Shown here piece after piece: positions 16,004-24,952 of a DNA stretch of 64,000 nucleotides (positions are counted from its first letter, which is position 1; each line of letters begins with the position of its first letter). The notes beneath the pieces were generated by a model, which was not told the origin of the DNA, did no database searches, and saw only the letters and a list, made by a program, of their open reading frames with translations. The position numbers and the translations under genes were made by a program. Origin of the DNA: Conchiformibius sp. (lineage in GTDB: Bacteria; Pseudomonadota; Gammaproteobacteria; Burkholderiales; Neisseriaceae); contig JASBYJ010000008.1 of assembly GCA_029984035.1 (NCBI GenBank), positions 1 through 64,000 on the forward strand, in the 5' to 3' direction.

Positions 16004-17197
16004 ATGTTTTTTGACCGCATACAAGCCGCTCCCGCCGACCCGATTTTGGGTCTGGGCGAAGCCTTCAAAGCCGAAACACGCCCTGAAAAAGTCAATTTAG
16101 GCATCGGCGTTTATAAAGACGCACAAGGGCAAACCCCGATTCTGAAAGCCGTCAAAGCTGCGGAAACCCGCTTGCTGGCACAAGAAAACACCAAAAACTA
16201 TCTCACCATAGACGGCGTGGCCGCCTATAATGCCGCCACCCAAGAGCTGCTGTTCGGTTCAGGCAGCGAAGTCATCACCGCCAAACGCGCCAAAACCGCA
16301 CAAAGTCTAGGCGGAACGGGGGCTTTGCGTGTGGCCGCCGAATTCATCAAACGCCAAACCCAAGCCCAGAACGTATGGATTTCCGCTCCAACATGGCCGA
16401 ACCACAACGCTATTTTCAACGCAGTCGGCATGAATATCCGAGACTACCGCTACTATGACAAAGCCACCCACAGTTTGGATTGGAACGGCCTGATTGAAGA
16501 TTTAAGCAAAGCGCAGGCAGGCGATGTCGTATTGCTGCACGGCTGCTGCCACAACCCCACAGGCATCGACCCGACACCCGAACAATGGGAAACTTTAGCA
16601 AAAATGTCTGCCGAAAAAGGTTGGCTGCCGCTGTTTGACTTTGCCTATCAAGGCTTTGCCAACGGCTTGGAAGAAGACGCCTATGGCTTACGCGCCTTCT
16701 TAAAAGAAAACAAAGAATTACTGATTGCCAGCTCCTATTCGAAAAATTTCGGCATGTATAACGAGCGCGTAGGAGCGTTTACATTGGTTGCAGCCGACGA
16801 AGAAACCGCCAACCGCGCATTCAGCCAAGTCAAAACCATTATCCGCACACTGTATTCCAACCCCGCTTCGCACGGCGGCGCCACTGTAGCCATGGTATTG
16901 CAAGATGCCGAACTTAAAGCGCAATGGGTTGCCGAATTGGACGAAATGCGCGGACGCATCAAAGAAATGCGCCAACAATTCGTTGATTTGCTGAAAGAAT
17001 ACGGTGCCAAACAAGATTTCGGCTTTATCGTAAAACAAAACGGCATGTTCTCCTTCAGCGGTTTGAGTGCGGAGCAGGTTGACCGTCTCAAAGACGAATT
17101 TGCCATCTATGCCGTACGCAGCGGCCGCATTAACGTCGCCGGCATCACGGCAGACAATATCCGTTATTTATGCGAAAGTATTGTCAAAGTGCTGTAA
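16004..17197 (+). CDS. aspC: Aspartate/aromatic aminotransferase (class I)
   Basis: This PLP enzyme moves amino groups between aspartate (and probably aromatic amino acids) and 2-oxoglutarate. The 397 residues follow E. coli AspC almost throughout: APADPILGLGEAF, VNLGIGVYKD, SLGGTGALRVAAEF, HGCCHNPTGIDPT and the PLP lysine in SSYSKNFGMYNERVG (about residue 247). The FSGLSAEQVDRL end fits too. A second member lies at 45592-46791. AspC and TyrB overlap in substrate range, so the symbol rests on overall similarity. Confidence 0.92.
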   Translation: MFFDRIQAAPADPILGLGEAFKAETRPEKVNLGIGVYKDAQGQTPILKAVKAAETRLLAQENTKNYLTIDGVAAYNAATQELLFGSGSEVITAKRAKTAQSLGGTGALRVAAEFIKRQTQAQNVWISAPTWPNHNAIFNAVGMNIRDYRYYDKATHSLDWNGLIEDLSKAQAGDVVLLHGCCHNPTGIDPTPEQWETLAKMSAEKGWLPLFDFAYQGFANGLEEDAYGLRAFLKENKELLIASSYSKNFGMYNERVGAFTLVAADEETANRAFSQVKTIIRTLYSNPASHGGATVAMVLQDAELKAQWVAELDEMRGRIKEMRQQFVDLLKEYGAKQDFGFIVKQNGMFSFSGLSAEQVDRLKDEFAIYAVRSGRINVAGITADNIRYLCESIVKVL

Positions 17198-17213
17198 GCC
17201 CACCCTTAAAAAT

Positions 17214-17246
17214 AAAGGCTGCCTGAAAACTTCAGGCAGCCTTTCC
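17214..17246. terminator. Bidirectional terminator between aspC and dnaK
   Basis: Facing uptake sequences (AAAGGCTGCCTGAA with TTCAGGCAGCCTTT) form a 14-bp stem flanked by A on one side and T on the other, so it can end both convergent transcripts. Confidence 0.85.
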
Positions 17247-17258
17247 GTTTCATAATGC

Positions 17259-19184
17259 TTATTTATTGTCTTTTACTTCTTCAAATTCGGCATCGACCAC
17301 ATCGTCTTTTTTACCGCTTGCCGCATTACCCGAACTTGCCGCACCTTTTTCGGCTTCGGCCTGCGCTTGGGCGTAAACGATTTCGCCCAGTTTCTGGCTG
17401 GCTTTGCCCAATTCTTCGGCTTTGGCGTCAATCTGTGCCTTATCATCGCCTTTCACGGCTTCTTCCGCCGCTTTAAGCGCGTCTTCGATTTTGGTTTTTT
17501 CGTCCGCATTCAGTTTGTCGCCGTGTTCTTCCAATGATTTTTTCACGGAATGAATCAAGGCTTCCGCGGCATTGCGGCTTTGTACCAATTCCAAAAGTTT
17601 TTTGTCCTCTTCGGCATTGGCTTCCGCGTCTTTCACCATGCGCTCGATTTCCTCCTCGCTCAAACCTGAAGAACCCTGAATGGTGATGTTGGCGGCCTTG
17701 CCCGTGCCTTTGTCTTTGGCAGAAACGTGCAAAATGCCGTTGGCATCAATGTCAAAGGTTACTTCGATTTGCGGCATACCGCGCGGTGCCGGTGCGATAT
17801 CGCCCAAGTTGAACTGACCCAAAGATTTGTTGGCAGCCGCACGTTCGCGCTCGCCTTGCAGCACATGGATGGTTACTGCGCTTTGGTTGTCTTCCGCAGT
17901 GGAAAACACTTGCGAAGCTTTGGTCGGAATAGTGGTGTTTTTCTGAATCAATTTGGTCATCACACCGCCCATGGTTTCGATACCCAAAGACAAGGGAGTA
18001 ACGTCCAGCAGCAATACGTCGCTGCGGCCGCCGCCCAACACTTCGCCCTGAATCGCCGCACCTACGGCCACCGCTTCATCGGGGTTCACGTCTTTGCGCG
18101 GCTCTTTGCCGAAGAAATCTTTAACCGCTTCCTGCACTTTCGGCATACGGGTTTGACCGCCCACCAAAATCACATCATCGATGTCGGACGGGCTTAAGCC
18201 CGCGTCTTTCAGCGCGATGCGGCAAGGCTCGATGGAACGCAATACCAAATCTTCCACCAAAGCCTCAAATTTGGCGCGGGTGATTTTCATCGCCAAGTGT
18301 TTGGGGCCGGTGGCGTCCATGGTGATGTAGGGCAGGTTGATTTCGGTTTGCTGGCTGCTGGACAACTCGATTTTGGCTTTTTCCGCCGCTTCTTTCAGGC
18401 GTTGCAAGGCCATTACGTCATTTTTCAAATCAATGCCTTGTTCTTTTTTGAACTCGGCGATGATGTGGTCAATCACGCGCTGGTCAAAGTCTTCGCCGCC
18501 CAAGAAAGTGTCGCCGTTGGTCGCCAACACTTCAAACTGTTTGTCGCCGTCCACATCGGCAATTTCGATGATGGAGATGTCAAACGTACCGCCGCCCAAG
18601 TCGTATACGGCGATTTTACGGTCGCCGCCGCTCACTTTGTCCATACCGAACGCCAGCGCGGCAGCAGTCGGTTCGTTAATGATGCGTTTAACATCCAAAC
18701 CTGCGATACGGCCTGCGTCTTTGGTGGCCTGACGTTGGCTGTCGTTAAAATAAGCGGGGACGGTTACCACGGCTTCGGTAACTTTCTCGCCCAAATAAGC
18801 TTCCGCCGCTTCTTTCATTTTGCGCAACACTTCGGCAGAGATTTGCGGCGGAGACAATTCTTTACCTTGTGCCTTCACCCATGCATCGCCGTTGGCCGAA
18901 CGGATGATTTCGAACGGCATGGTTTCGATGTCTTTTTGAACCTCTTTATCTTCGAATTTATGGCCAATCAAACGTTTGGCGGCATAAATCGTGTTTTTCG
19001 CATTGGTAACGGCTTGGCGTTTGGCCGGTGCGCCAACCAAAATTTCACCGCCGTCCAGATAGGCAATCACGGAAGGCGTGGTGCGCGCGCCTTCAGCGTT
19101 TTCAATGACTTTGGTCGTACCGCCTTCGGAAATGGCGACACATGAATTGGTTGTACCCAAGTCGATACCGATTACTTTTGCCAT
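17259..19184 (-). CDS. dnaK: Chaperone DnaK (Hsp70)
   Basis: DnaK binds exposed hydrophobic peptides and releases them in an ATP cycle driven by DnaJ and GrpE. The 641 residues show the ATPase domain with GIDLGTTNSCVA at the N-terminus, AVYDLGGGTFDISI near residue 195, and VILVGGQTRMPKVQ. The linker region DVTPLSLGIETMGGV, the substrate-binding domain and a glycine/alanine-rich tail ending in EFEEVKDNK follow. AGGAGCTGAATT precedes the ATG. Neither dnaJ nor grpE is adjacent. A sigma-32-type promoter is visible upstream. Confidence 0.99.
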   Translation of the reverse strand: MAKVIGIDLGTTNSCVAISEGGTTKVIENAEGARTTPSVIAYLDGGEILVGAPAKRQAVTNAKNTIYAAKRLIGHKFEDKEVQKDIETMPFEIIRSANGDAWVKAQGKELSPPQISAEVLRKMKEAAEAYLGEKVTEAVVTVPAYFNDSQRQATKDAGRIAGLDVKRIINEPTAAALAFGMDKVSGGDRKIAVYDLGGGTFDISIIEIADVDGDKQFEVLATNGDTFLGGEDFDQRVIDHIIAEFKKEQGIDLKNDVMALQRLKEAAEKAKIELSSSQQTEINLPYITMDATGPKHLAMKITRAKFEALVEDLVLRSIEPCRIALKDAGLSPSDIDDVILVGGQTRMPKVQEAVKDFFGKEPRKDVNPDEAVAVGAAIQGEVLGGGRSDVLLLDVTPLSLGIETMGGVMTKLIQKNTTIPTKASQVFSTAEDNQSAVTIHVLQGERERAAANKSLGQFNLGDIAPAPRGMPQIEVTFDIDANGILHVSAKDKGTGKAANITIQGSSGLSEEEIERMVKDAEANAEEDKKLLELVQSRNAAEALIHSVKKSLEEHGDKLNADEKTKIEDALKAAEEAVKGDDKAQIDAKAEELGKASQKLGEIVYAQAQAEAEKGAASSGNAASGKKDDVVDAEFEEVKDNK

Positions 19185-19244
19185 AATTCAGCTCCTTGAA
19201 ATGAAATAATTAAGAAATTTAACTGTGTTTAATCGATGTCCGCT

Positions 19245-19272
19245 AAATCGGGATGGTTTGTTTTTTTTCAAG
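19245..19272 (-). promoter_or_regulatory. Sigma-32 (heat-shock) type promoter for dnaK
   Basis: Read on the minus strand: CTTGAAA, a 13-base spacer, then CCCGATTT. This matches the RpoH consensus (CTTGAAA, 11-16 bases, CCCCATNT) at nearly every position and lies about 60 bases before the dnaK ATG. Confidence 0.75.
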
Positions 19273-19303
19273 TCCTTTTTTCAGGCAGCCTGAAAAGGGC
19301 AAA

Positions 19304-19334
19304 CAAAAAGCGAACCGCTTCACAACGGTTCGCT
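19304..19334 (-). terminator. Terminator downstream of fur
   Basis: On the minus strand AGCGAACCG and CGGTTCGCT form a 9-bp stem followed by TTTTTG. It lies about 170 bases after the fur stop and separates fur from the dnaK promoter. Confidence 0.8.
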
Positions 19335-19507
19335 AAATAAGGCGGCATACTGCGTTTTTCAAGAGAAAATATTCAGGCAGCCCGAAAAAAGATTATAGGC
19401 ACGATACCCGCGCACAAACCGAATACCTGCCCGACTCCGGGGCGTGGGATGGTTTGCATTTTGCCGAACGCACAGGCATATTGGTTTTCAGGCAGCCTGA
19501 AACGCCT

Positions 19508-19936
19508 TTAACGATGCTTTTCCTTTTTCTGGCAACCGCCGCATACGCCGTACATATACAACGCATGGTCAACAATGCGGTAGCCGTGTTCTTCGGCGAT
19601 TTTGTCTTGCAAATCTTCGATTTCTTTGTTGTGAAATTCCGCCACCATGCCGCATTTCACGCATACCAAGTGGTCGTGGTGATCACCCTGATTGAGTTCA
19701 TACACTGCTTTGCCGCTTTCAAAATGGTGGCGCAGCAAAATATCCGCCTGCTCGAACTGGGTTAAAACGCGGTAAATGGTGGCAACTCCGATATCCACGC
19801 CTTCTTCCAGCAAAATACGGTAAACGTCTTCCGCACTCAGGTGCTTTCCTGCGTGAGTTTCAAATAAATCAAGGATTTTCAAACGGGGGCCGGTTACTTT
19901 CAGGCCATTGTCTTTTAATTGGGCGATATTATCCAT
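19508..19936 (-). CDS. fur: Ferric uptake regulator Fur
   Basis: Fur represses iron-uptake genes when loaded with Fe2+. The 142 residues hold the N-terminal winged helix (LKVTGPRLKILDLFE, then AEDVYRILLEEG, VATIYRVLTQFE), the metal/dimer segment GDHHDHLVCVKCG near residue 87 and a second cysteine pair in CGGC near the C-terminus. Length and motifs fit Fur rather than Zur or PerR. A plausible promoter reads TTGTTG, 16 bases, TATTAT upstream. It diverges from bamE. Confidence 0.96.
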   Translation of the reverse strand: MDNIAQLKDNGLKVTGPRLKILDLFETHAGKHLSAEDVYRILLEEGVDIGVATIYRVLTQFEQADILLRHHFESGKAVYELNQGDHHDHLVCVKCGMVAEFHNKEIEDLQDKIAEEHGYRIVDHALYMYGVCGGCQKKEKHR

Positions 19937-20086
19937 GTGTGTTACTCTTCATCGTTGTCTGCTTCGGATTGACGTATAATAGCATTTTTTTACAGCGCAA
20001 CAATAAAAGTTTTCAATAGAGCTTTATACCGTGCAATCCGCTGTATTAACATTATTTTTTTCTATCACGATGGAAGGTTGTTATCA

Positions 20087-20455
20087 GTGAAATCTCCTTT
20101 ATTCGCCGCCGCTTTGATATTGGGTTTGGCTGCCTGCACACCCAAAACCGTTGAAAAACTGCCCTACTACAAACTCTCGGTAGTACAGGGCATTCCGCTG
20201 GAACCGCAAGCGGTATTGGCGGTATTGCCGGGCATGAGCCGACATCAGGTCGAAATGGAAATCGGCACGCCTTTGCTCAAACCGATGTTCCGTCCGAACC
20301 GTTGGGATTATGTTTACGAAGTCAGCAAAGGCGGGAAAGTCAAAGAAAACCGTACATTAACCGTATGGTTCACTGCGGACGGAGTGGTTGAACGAGTGGA
20401 AGGCGATGCGCTGGATTACGCACGCTCGCAAATCCGACAAGGACAGCAGCAATGA
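20087..20455 (+). CDS. bamE: Outer-membrane protein assembly factor BamE (SmpA/OmlA)
   Basis: BamE is a lipoprotein of the BAM complex that inserts beta-barrel proteins into the outer membrane. The N-terminus is a lipoprotein signal with lipobox LAAC (cysteine about residue 17). The SmpA/OmlA fold follows with VLPGMSRHQVEMEIGTP, RWDYVYE and LTVWFTADG. I chose the GTG at 20087 because GGAAGG lies nine bases before it; a TTG in frame nine bases earlier overlaps that site. The stop overlaps the dapB start (ATGA), and the pairing with fur upstream is a common neisserial/beta-proteobacterial arrangement. Confidence 0.92.
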   Translation: MKSPLFAAALILGLAACTPKTVEKLPYYKLSVVQGIPLEPQAVLAVLPGMSRHQVEMEIGTPLLKPMFRPNRWDYVYEVSKGGKVKENRTLTVWFTADGVVERVEGDALDYARSQIRQGQQQ

Positions 20456-21258
20456 AACCCGTCCGCATTGCCGTTGCAGGCGTGAACGGACGCATGGGGA
20501 AAATGCTGGTCCAAGCGGTAGCACAACATCCGCAGGCAGTGCTTTCGGGCGCATTGGAACATAGTGCTTCCGAAGCATTGGGTTTGGATGCCGGTTTGCC
20601 GTCAGGCATACAAACCGGTATTGCCGTCAGCAGCGATATCGATGCCGTATTATCACAAAGCGATGTTTTGATTGACTTTACCCGCCCGGACGCCTCCCTG
20701 CCTTTGATTGAACGGTGCGCGGCGACAGGCGTTAAAATGGTTATCGGCACTACAGGCTACAACGATGCCGGCAAAGCTGCCATCGCCAAAGCGGCGCAGC
20801 AAACGGGCATTGTGTTTTCCGCCAATTACAGCGTGGGTGTAAATCTCACTTTTCATATTCTCGATACCGTAGCCCGCGTGTTAAACGAAGGCTATGATAT
20901 TGAAATCATTGAAGCGCACCACCGACACAAAATTGACGCGCCCAGCGGAACGGCTTTACGCATGGGCGAAGTGATTGCCCACGCACTCGGCCGCGATTTG
21001 AAAGAATGCGCAGTGTACGGACGCGAAGGACACACAGGCGCACGCGACACGCAAACCATCGGTTTTGCCACCGTACGCGGCGGCGATATTGTCGGCGACC
21101 ATACCGCTCTGTTCGCCACCGAAGGCGAACGCGTGGAAATCACCCACAAAGCCTCCAGCCGCATGACCTTCGCTTCAGGTGCGGTGCGCGCTGCCGTTTG
21201 GCTGTCTGCGCGCGGCAACGGTTTATTCGACATGCAGGACGTATTGAATCTGAAATAA
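20452..21258 (+). CDS. dapB: 4-hydroxy-tetrahydrodipicolinate reductase
   Basis: DapB reduces the DapA product with NAD(P)H in the lysine/meso-diaminopimelate pathway. The 268 residues hold the nucleotide-binding AVAGVNGRMGKMLVQ at the N-terminus, DFTRP, GTTGYNDAGK and the catalytic stretch EIIEAHHRHKIDAPSGTA around residue 155. It overlaps bamE by four bases, so both are likely translated from one mRNA. Product and start are secure. Confidence 0.98.
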   Translation: MKPVRIAVAGVNGRMGKMLVQAVAQHPQAVLSGALEHSASEALGLDAGLPSGIQTGIAVSSDIDAVLSQSDVLIDFTRPDASLPLIERCAATGVKMVIGTTGYNDAGKAAIAKAAQQTGIVFSANYSVGVNLTFHILDTVARVLNEGYDIEIIEAHHRHKIDAPSGTALRMGEVIAHALGRDLKECAVYGREGHTGARDTQTIGFATVRGGDIVGDHTALFATEGERVEITHKASSRMTFASGAVRAAVWLSARGNGLFDMQDVLNLK

Positions 21259-21317
21259 CCTTTTCAGGCAGTCCAAGCCGTCTTTCAGGCTGCCTGAAAA
21301 CCATTCGGAGAACACCT

Positions 21318-22094
21318 ATGACCACAGAACCCACCAACAGCGACAACACTTTGGACAAACGTGAAAAACTCCGTCAAAACAGCATCTACCTGCTGCCCAA
21401 CGCCTTTACCGTAGCGGCACTATTTTTCGCTTTTTTCGCCATTACCCAATCCATGCACGGACGCTTTGAAAGCGCGGCGATGTCGGTTTTCGCCTCCATG
21501 CTGCTGGACGGTATGGACGGGCGCGTCGCCCGCCTGACCAACAGCCAAAGCGCATTCGGCGAACAGCTCGACAGCTTGGCGGACATGGTCAGCTTCGGCG
21601 TGGCGCCGGCATTGATTGTGTACAACTGGCAGCTTTTCCAATTCGGCAAACTCGGTTACTGCGTGGCATTCGTCTATTGCGCTTGTGCCGCGCTGCGGTT
21701 GGCCTTGTTCAACACTTTGATTGGCAAAGTCGATAAAAAATGGTTTATCGGCATTCCCAGCCCGACAGCCGCCGCATTACTCATCAGCCTGATTTGGATG
21801 GACCACAGCTACGGCCATCTTTTCCCGCGCGCCAGCGTGATTGTGTTGCTGATTACCCTGTTTGCAGGTTTGTCTATGGTGGCACAAATTCCGTTTTGGA
21901 GCTTCAAAGAGCTGAATATCCGCCGCAAAGTGCCTTTTTTCGGCATGATTATCCTGCTGTTGGTATTAATGCTGTTTGTATTGGAACCCGGATTGGTGCT
22001 GTTCGTTTTCTTTTTCGGCTACAGCCTGTCGGGTTATGCGATGTATGCCTACAAACGCTGGTACAAACGCGAACCGCAAACACCCCTTGCCTAA
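21318..22094 (+). CDS. pssA: CDP-diacylglycerol--serine O-phosphatidyltransferase
   Basis: PssA joins serine to CDP-diacylglycerol, the first committed step to phosphatidylethanolamine. The CDP-alcohol phosphotransferase motif is complete: LDGMDGRVAR followed eight residues on by G and the aspartates of GEQLDSLADM. The 258-residue protein has a hydrophilic N-terminus and about seven membrane spans (from residue 25 on). This is the integral-membrane type found in Gram-positives and some proteobacteria, not the E. coli phospholipase-D-like type. The start follows GGAGAACACCT. Confidence 0.94.
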   Translation: MTTEPTNSDNTLDKREKLRQNSIYLLPNAFTVAALFFAFFAITQSMHGRFESAAMSVFASMLLDGMDGRVARLTNSQSAFGEQLDSLADMVSFGVAPALIVYNWQLFQFGKLGYCVAFVYCACAALRLALFNTLIGKVDKKWFIGIPSPTAAALLISLIWMDHSYGHLFPRASVIVLLITLFAGLSMVAQIPFWSFKELNIRRKVPFFGMIILLLVLMLFVLEPGLVLFVFFFGYSLSGYAMYAYKRWYKREPQTPLA

Positions 22095-22105
22095 AGCCGT
22101 TTATC

Positions 22106-22136
22106 ATGCTGCCTGAAAACCTTTCAGGCAGCTTTA
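22106..22136 (+). terminator. Terminator after pssA
   Basis: Facing uptake-sequence halves (GCTGCCTGAAA with TTTCAGGCAGC) form an 11-bp stem followed by TTTAG. The T-run is short, so efficiency is uncertain. Confidence 0.6.
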
Positions 22137-22448
22137 GCATGGATTTCAGGCAGCCTGAATAAAAAGACTTTCCGGAAAACCGACTGCCCGCTTTGCACCG
22201 GCGATACGTCAGTTCGGCCATTCAAGCCAAAACGTTTGTGCCTGACAAACGGAGCAGACTCCGCGGCAGCGATTGGGCATAATCCTGATTGCCCAACCTT
22301 TATTGACTAGAAACGGGCTGCACGGCATCAAACAACCAACGGGCAGTTCATACCGTTTCAGGCAGCCTGAACACCGTCGGCACACAGACCGACACCATTC
22401 AACCCCATCCGCACATTGCTGCCATATTTCGGGAGTAACCCTTTTATC
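22137..22448. other. Intergenic region before mpl
   Basis: About 310 bases with two more uptake sequences (near 22147 and 22359) and no credible coding frame. GGGAG, eight to twelve bases before 22449, is the mpl ribosome-binding site. Confidence 0.55.
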
Positions 22449-23831
22449 ATGAAACACATCCATATCATCGGCATCGGCGGTACCTTTATGGGCGGTTTGG
22501 CCGCGATTGCCCAACAGGCCGGCTTTACCGTAAGCGGTTGCGACGCCAAAATGTATCCGCCCATGAGCACGCAATTGGAACAGCTGGGCATCCGCGTACA
22601 TGAAGGCTTTGATGAAGCGCAGCTCGATGATTTCCCTGCCGATATGTATGTAATCGGCAACGTTGCCAAACGCGGCATGGAAGTAGTGGAAGCCATTCTG
22701 AACCGCAACCTGCCCTATGTTTCCGGACCGCAATGGCTGGCTGAAAACGTATTGCGGCAATATTGGGTTTTAGGCGTAGCCGGCACGCACGGTAAAACGT
22801 CCACTGCATCCATGTTGGCTTGGGTACTGGAAGACGCAGGGCTGGCACCCGGCTTTCTCATCGGCGGCATACCGCAAAATTTCGGCATTTCCGCACGTTT
22901 GCCGCAAAAAACACCGCTCGACCCGAAATCGGTTTCGCCGTTTTTCGTCATCGAAGCCGACGAATACGACACGGCGTTTTTCGACAAACGCAGCAAATTC
23001 GTCCACTACCGTCCGCGCACGCTGATATTGAACAATCTGGAATACGACCACGCCGATATTTTTCCCGATTTGAACGCAATTCAAACCCAATTCCACCACT
23101 TGGTACGCACCGTCCCTGCCGAAGGACTGATTGTTGCCAATTCACAGGAAAGCAATCTGCACGACACCTTACAGCGCGGTTGTTGGACGACAACGGAAGG
23201 TTTCGGCACACCGCAAGGCTGGCATGCAGGCGAAGCGGAAGCAGACGGCGCCTTTACCGTATTCTTCCAAAACAAAGCGCAAGGGCGGATAACATGGAAT
23301 TTATTGGGCGAACACAACCGCATGAATGCTTTGGCGGTTGTCGCTGCCGCCCGTCATGCGGGCGTGCCTCCCGAGCAAGCGTGCGCCGCCCTGTCCCGTT
23401 TTCAAAACGTGAAACGGCGCATGGAAATCAAAGGGATAGTAAACGGCATTACCGTTTATGACGATTTCGCCCACCACCCCACCGCCATCGCCACCACACT
23501 GGCAGGACTGCGCCAAAAAGTCGGTGCCGCCAAAATCACCGCCGTATTGGAACCGCGCTCCAACACCATGAAACTCGGCACGATGGCCGCCATGCTGCCT
23601 GAAAGCCTTCAGGCTGCCGATGCCGTATTCTGCTATGCAGGCGGCGTAGATTGGGATGTCGCCGCCGCACTTGCGCCTTTGGGAGCAAAAGTACATGTCG
23701 AACGGGATTTCGATACGCTCGTTACCCGGCTGCTGCACGACGCACGCAGCGGCGAGCATATACTCGTAATGAGCAACGGCGGTTTCGGCGGCATACACGA
23801 CAAACTGCTGCAAGGCCTTCAGGCAGCCTGA
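22449..23831 (+). CDS. mpl: UDP-N-acetylmuramate:L-Ala-gamma-D-Glu-meso-DAP ligase
   Basis: Mpl recycles murein tripeptide by attaching it to UDP-MurNAc. The 460 residues show the Mur-ligase layout: an N-terminal Rossmann domain with HIIGIGGTFMGGLA, the ATP loop GVAGTHGKTSTASML near residue 113, the EADEYD pair near residue 175 and the C-terminal domain with YDDFAHHPTAI near residue 338. GTFMGGLA rather than GIGMSGLA distinguishes Mpl from MurC. I start at the ATG after the GGGAG site; the frame is open 11 codons further upstream. The last codons lie in an uptake sequence (LQAA). Confidence 0.95.
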   Translation: MKHIHIIGIGGTFMGGLAAIAQQAGFTVSGCDAKMYPPMSTQLEQLGIRVHEGFDEAQLDDFPADMYVIGNVAKRGMEVVEAILNRNLPYVSGPQWLAENVLRQYWVLGVAGTHGKTSTASMLAWVLEDAGLAPGFLIGGIPQNFGISARLPQKTPLDPKSVSPFFVIEADEYDTAFFDKRSKFVHYRPRTLILNNLEYDHADIFPDLNAIQTQFHHLVRTVPAEGLIVANSQESNLHDTLQRGCWTTTEGFGTPQGWHAGEAEADGAFTVFFQNKAQGRITWNLLGEHNRMNALAVVAAARHAGVPPEQACAALSRFQNVKRRMEIKGIVNGITVYDDFAHHPTAIATTLAGLRQKVGAAKITAVLEPRSNTMKLGTMAAMLPESLQAADAVFCYAGGVDWDVAAALAPLGAKVHVERDFDTLVTRLLHDARSGEHILVMSNGGFGGIHDKLLQGLQAA

Positions 23832-23848
23832 AACATTCTGAAACACTT

Positions 23849-24952
23849 ATGACTGCGCCGCGCAAAATCATCCATATCGACATGGACGCTTTCTACGCCT
23901 CGGTAGAATTGCGCGAACAGCCTCATTTGCGCGGTCTGCCCGTTGTGGTTGCCTGGGACGCACCTCGCTCGGTGATTTGCGCCGCTTCTTACGAAGCCCG
24001 CCGTTTCGGGCTGCATTCCGCCATGGCCGTTACCACCGCCAAACGCAAATGCCCGCAGGCCGTGTTTCTACCGCCGCGTTTCCCCCTTTACCGCGAAATC
24101 TCCCGACACATCCACACCATTTTCAGGCAGCATACCGACCTGATTGAACCCCTGTCGCTGGACGAGGCCTATTTGGACGTTACCCATAACAAACAACACA
24201 TTCCCTACGCCAGCGACATCGCCGCCCGCATCCGCGCCGACATTCTCGCCCAAACCGGCCTCACCGCATCCGCCGGCATTGCCCCCAACAAATTTCTTGC
24301 CAAAATCGCTTCCGACTGGCGCAAACCCGACGGACAATTCGTCCTGCCGCCCCACAAAACCGAAGCCTTCCTAAAAGACCTTCCGCTGAACAAAATTCCC
24401 GGCATCGGCCGCAAAACCCTGGCCAAAATGCACGCCTCAGGCTGGCACACGGCAGGCGACTTACGCACCCTGCAACGCGGCGAACTCATCAATCTGTTCG
24501 GACGCTGGGGCTTTCGGCTCTACGACCTCGTACGCGGCATCGACAACCGCCCCGTAGAACCGCAACGCGAAAGAGTACAGATTTCCACCGAAATCACCTT
24601 GGCGCAAGACCTACCCCTTACCCAAACCCTGCAACACATTCCCGCCCTATCCGCCGACCTCGCCCGACAAGCAGAACAACGCCGCACACAGGCACGCACC
24701 CTGACCCTGAAATTAAAAACCGCATCATTCCGCATCATCAGCCGCAGCCAAACCTACTCATCGCCCCTCAAAACCACGCAAGATTTCATTCAGGCAGCCC
24801 TTGCCCTTGCACGGAAAATGCCACCGCAATACCGCTACCGTCTCATCGGTTTAGGTCTTGGCCACCTCCTTCCCGAAGGCCTGCAAACCGAGCTATGGCA
24901 GCCTGAAAACCCCTCAACGCAAGAAGACCCGCCATGCCGCACCCCTTTTTAG
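23849..24952 (+). CDS. dinB: DNA polymerase IV (Y family)
   Basis: Pol IV copies past DNA lesions and is error-prone. The 367 residues hold the palm motif IIHIDMDAFYASVE near the start, the catalytic SLDEAYLDVT near residue 103, the thumb helix-hairpin-helix IPGIGRKTLAKM near residue 178 and the little-finger domain from about residue 240. It starts 17 bases after mpl and its end overlaps xerC by 19 bases. The C-terminal tail does not show a clear beta-clamp motif, although QTELW could serve. Confidence 0.95.
   Translation: MTAPRKIIHIDMDAFYASVELREQPHLRGLPVVVAWDAPRSVICAASYEARRFGLHSAMAVTTAKRKCPQAVFLPPRFPLYREISRHIHTIFRQHTDLIEPLSLDEAYLDVTHNKQHIPYASDIAARIRADILAQTGLTASAGIAPNKFLAKIASDWRKPDGQFVLPPHKTEAFLKDLPLNKIPGIGRKTLAKMHASGWHTAGDLRTLQRGELINLFGRWGFRLYDLVRGIDNRPVEPQRERVQISTEITLAQDLPLTQTLQHIPALSADLARQAEQRRTQARTLTLKLKTASFRIISRSQTYSSPLKTTQDFIQAALALARKMPPQYRYRLIGLGLGHLLPEGLQTELWQPENPSTQEDPPCRTPF

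Noticed and set aside
17727..19145. Plus-strand frames opposite dnaK
   Set aside because: Shadow frames of a well-conserved gene with skewed third positions; no ribosome-binding sites or homology.
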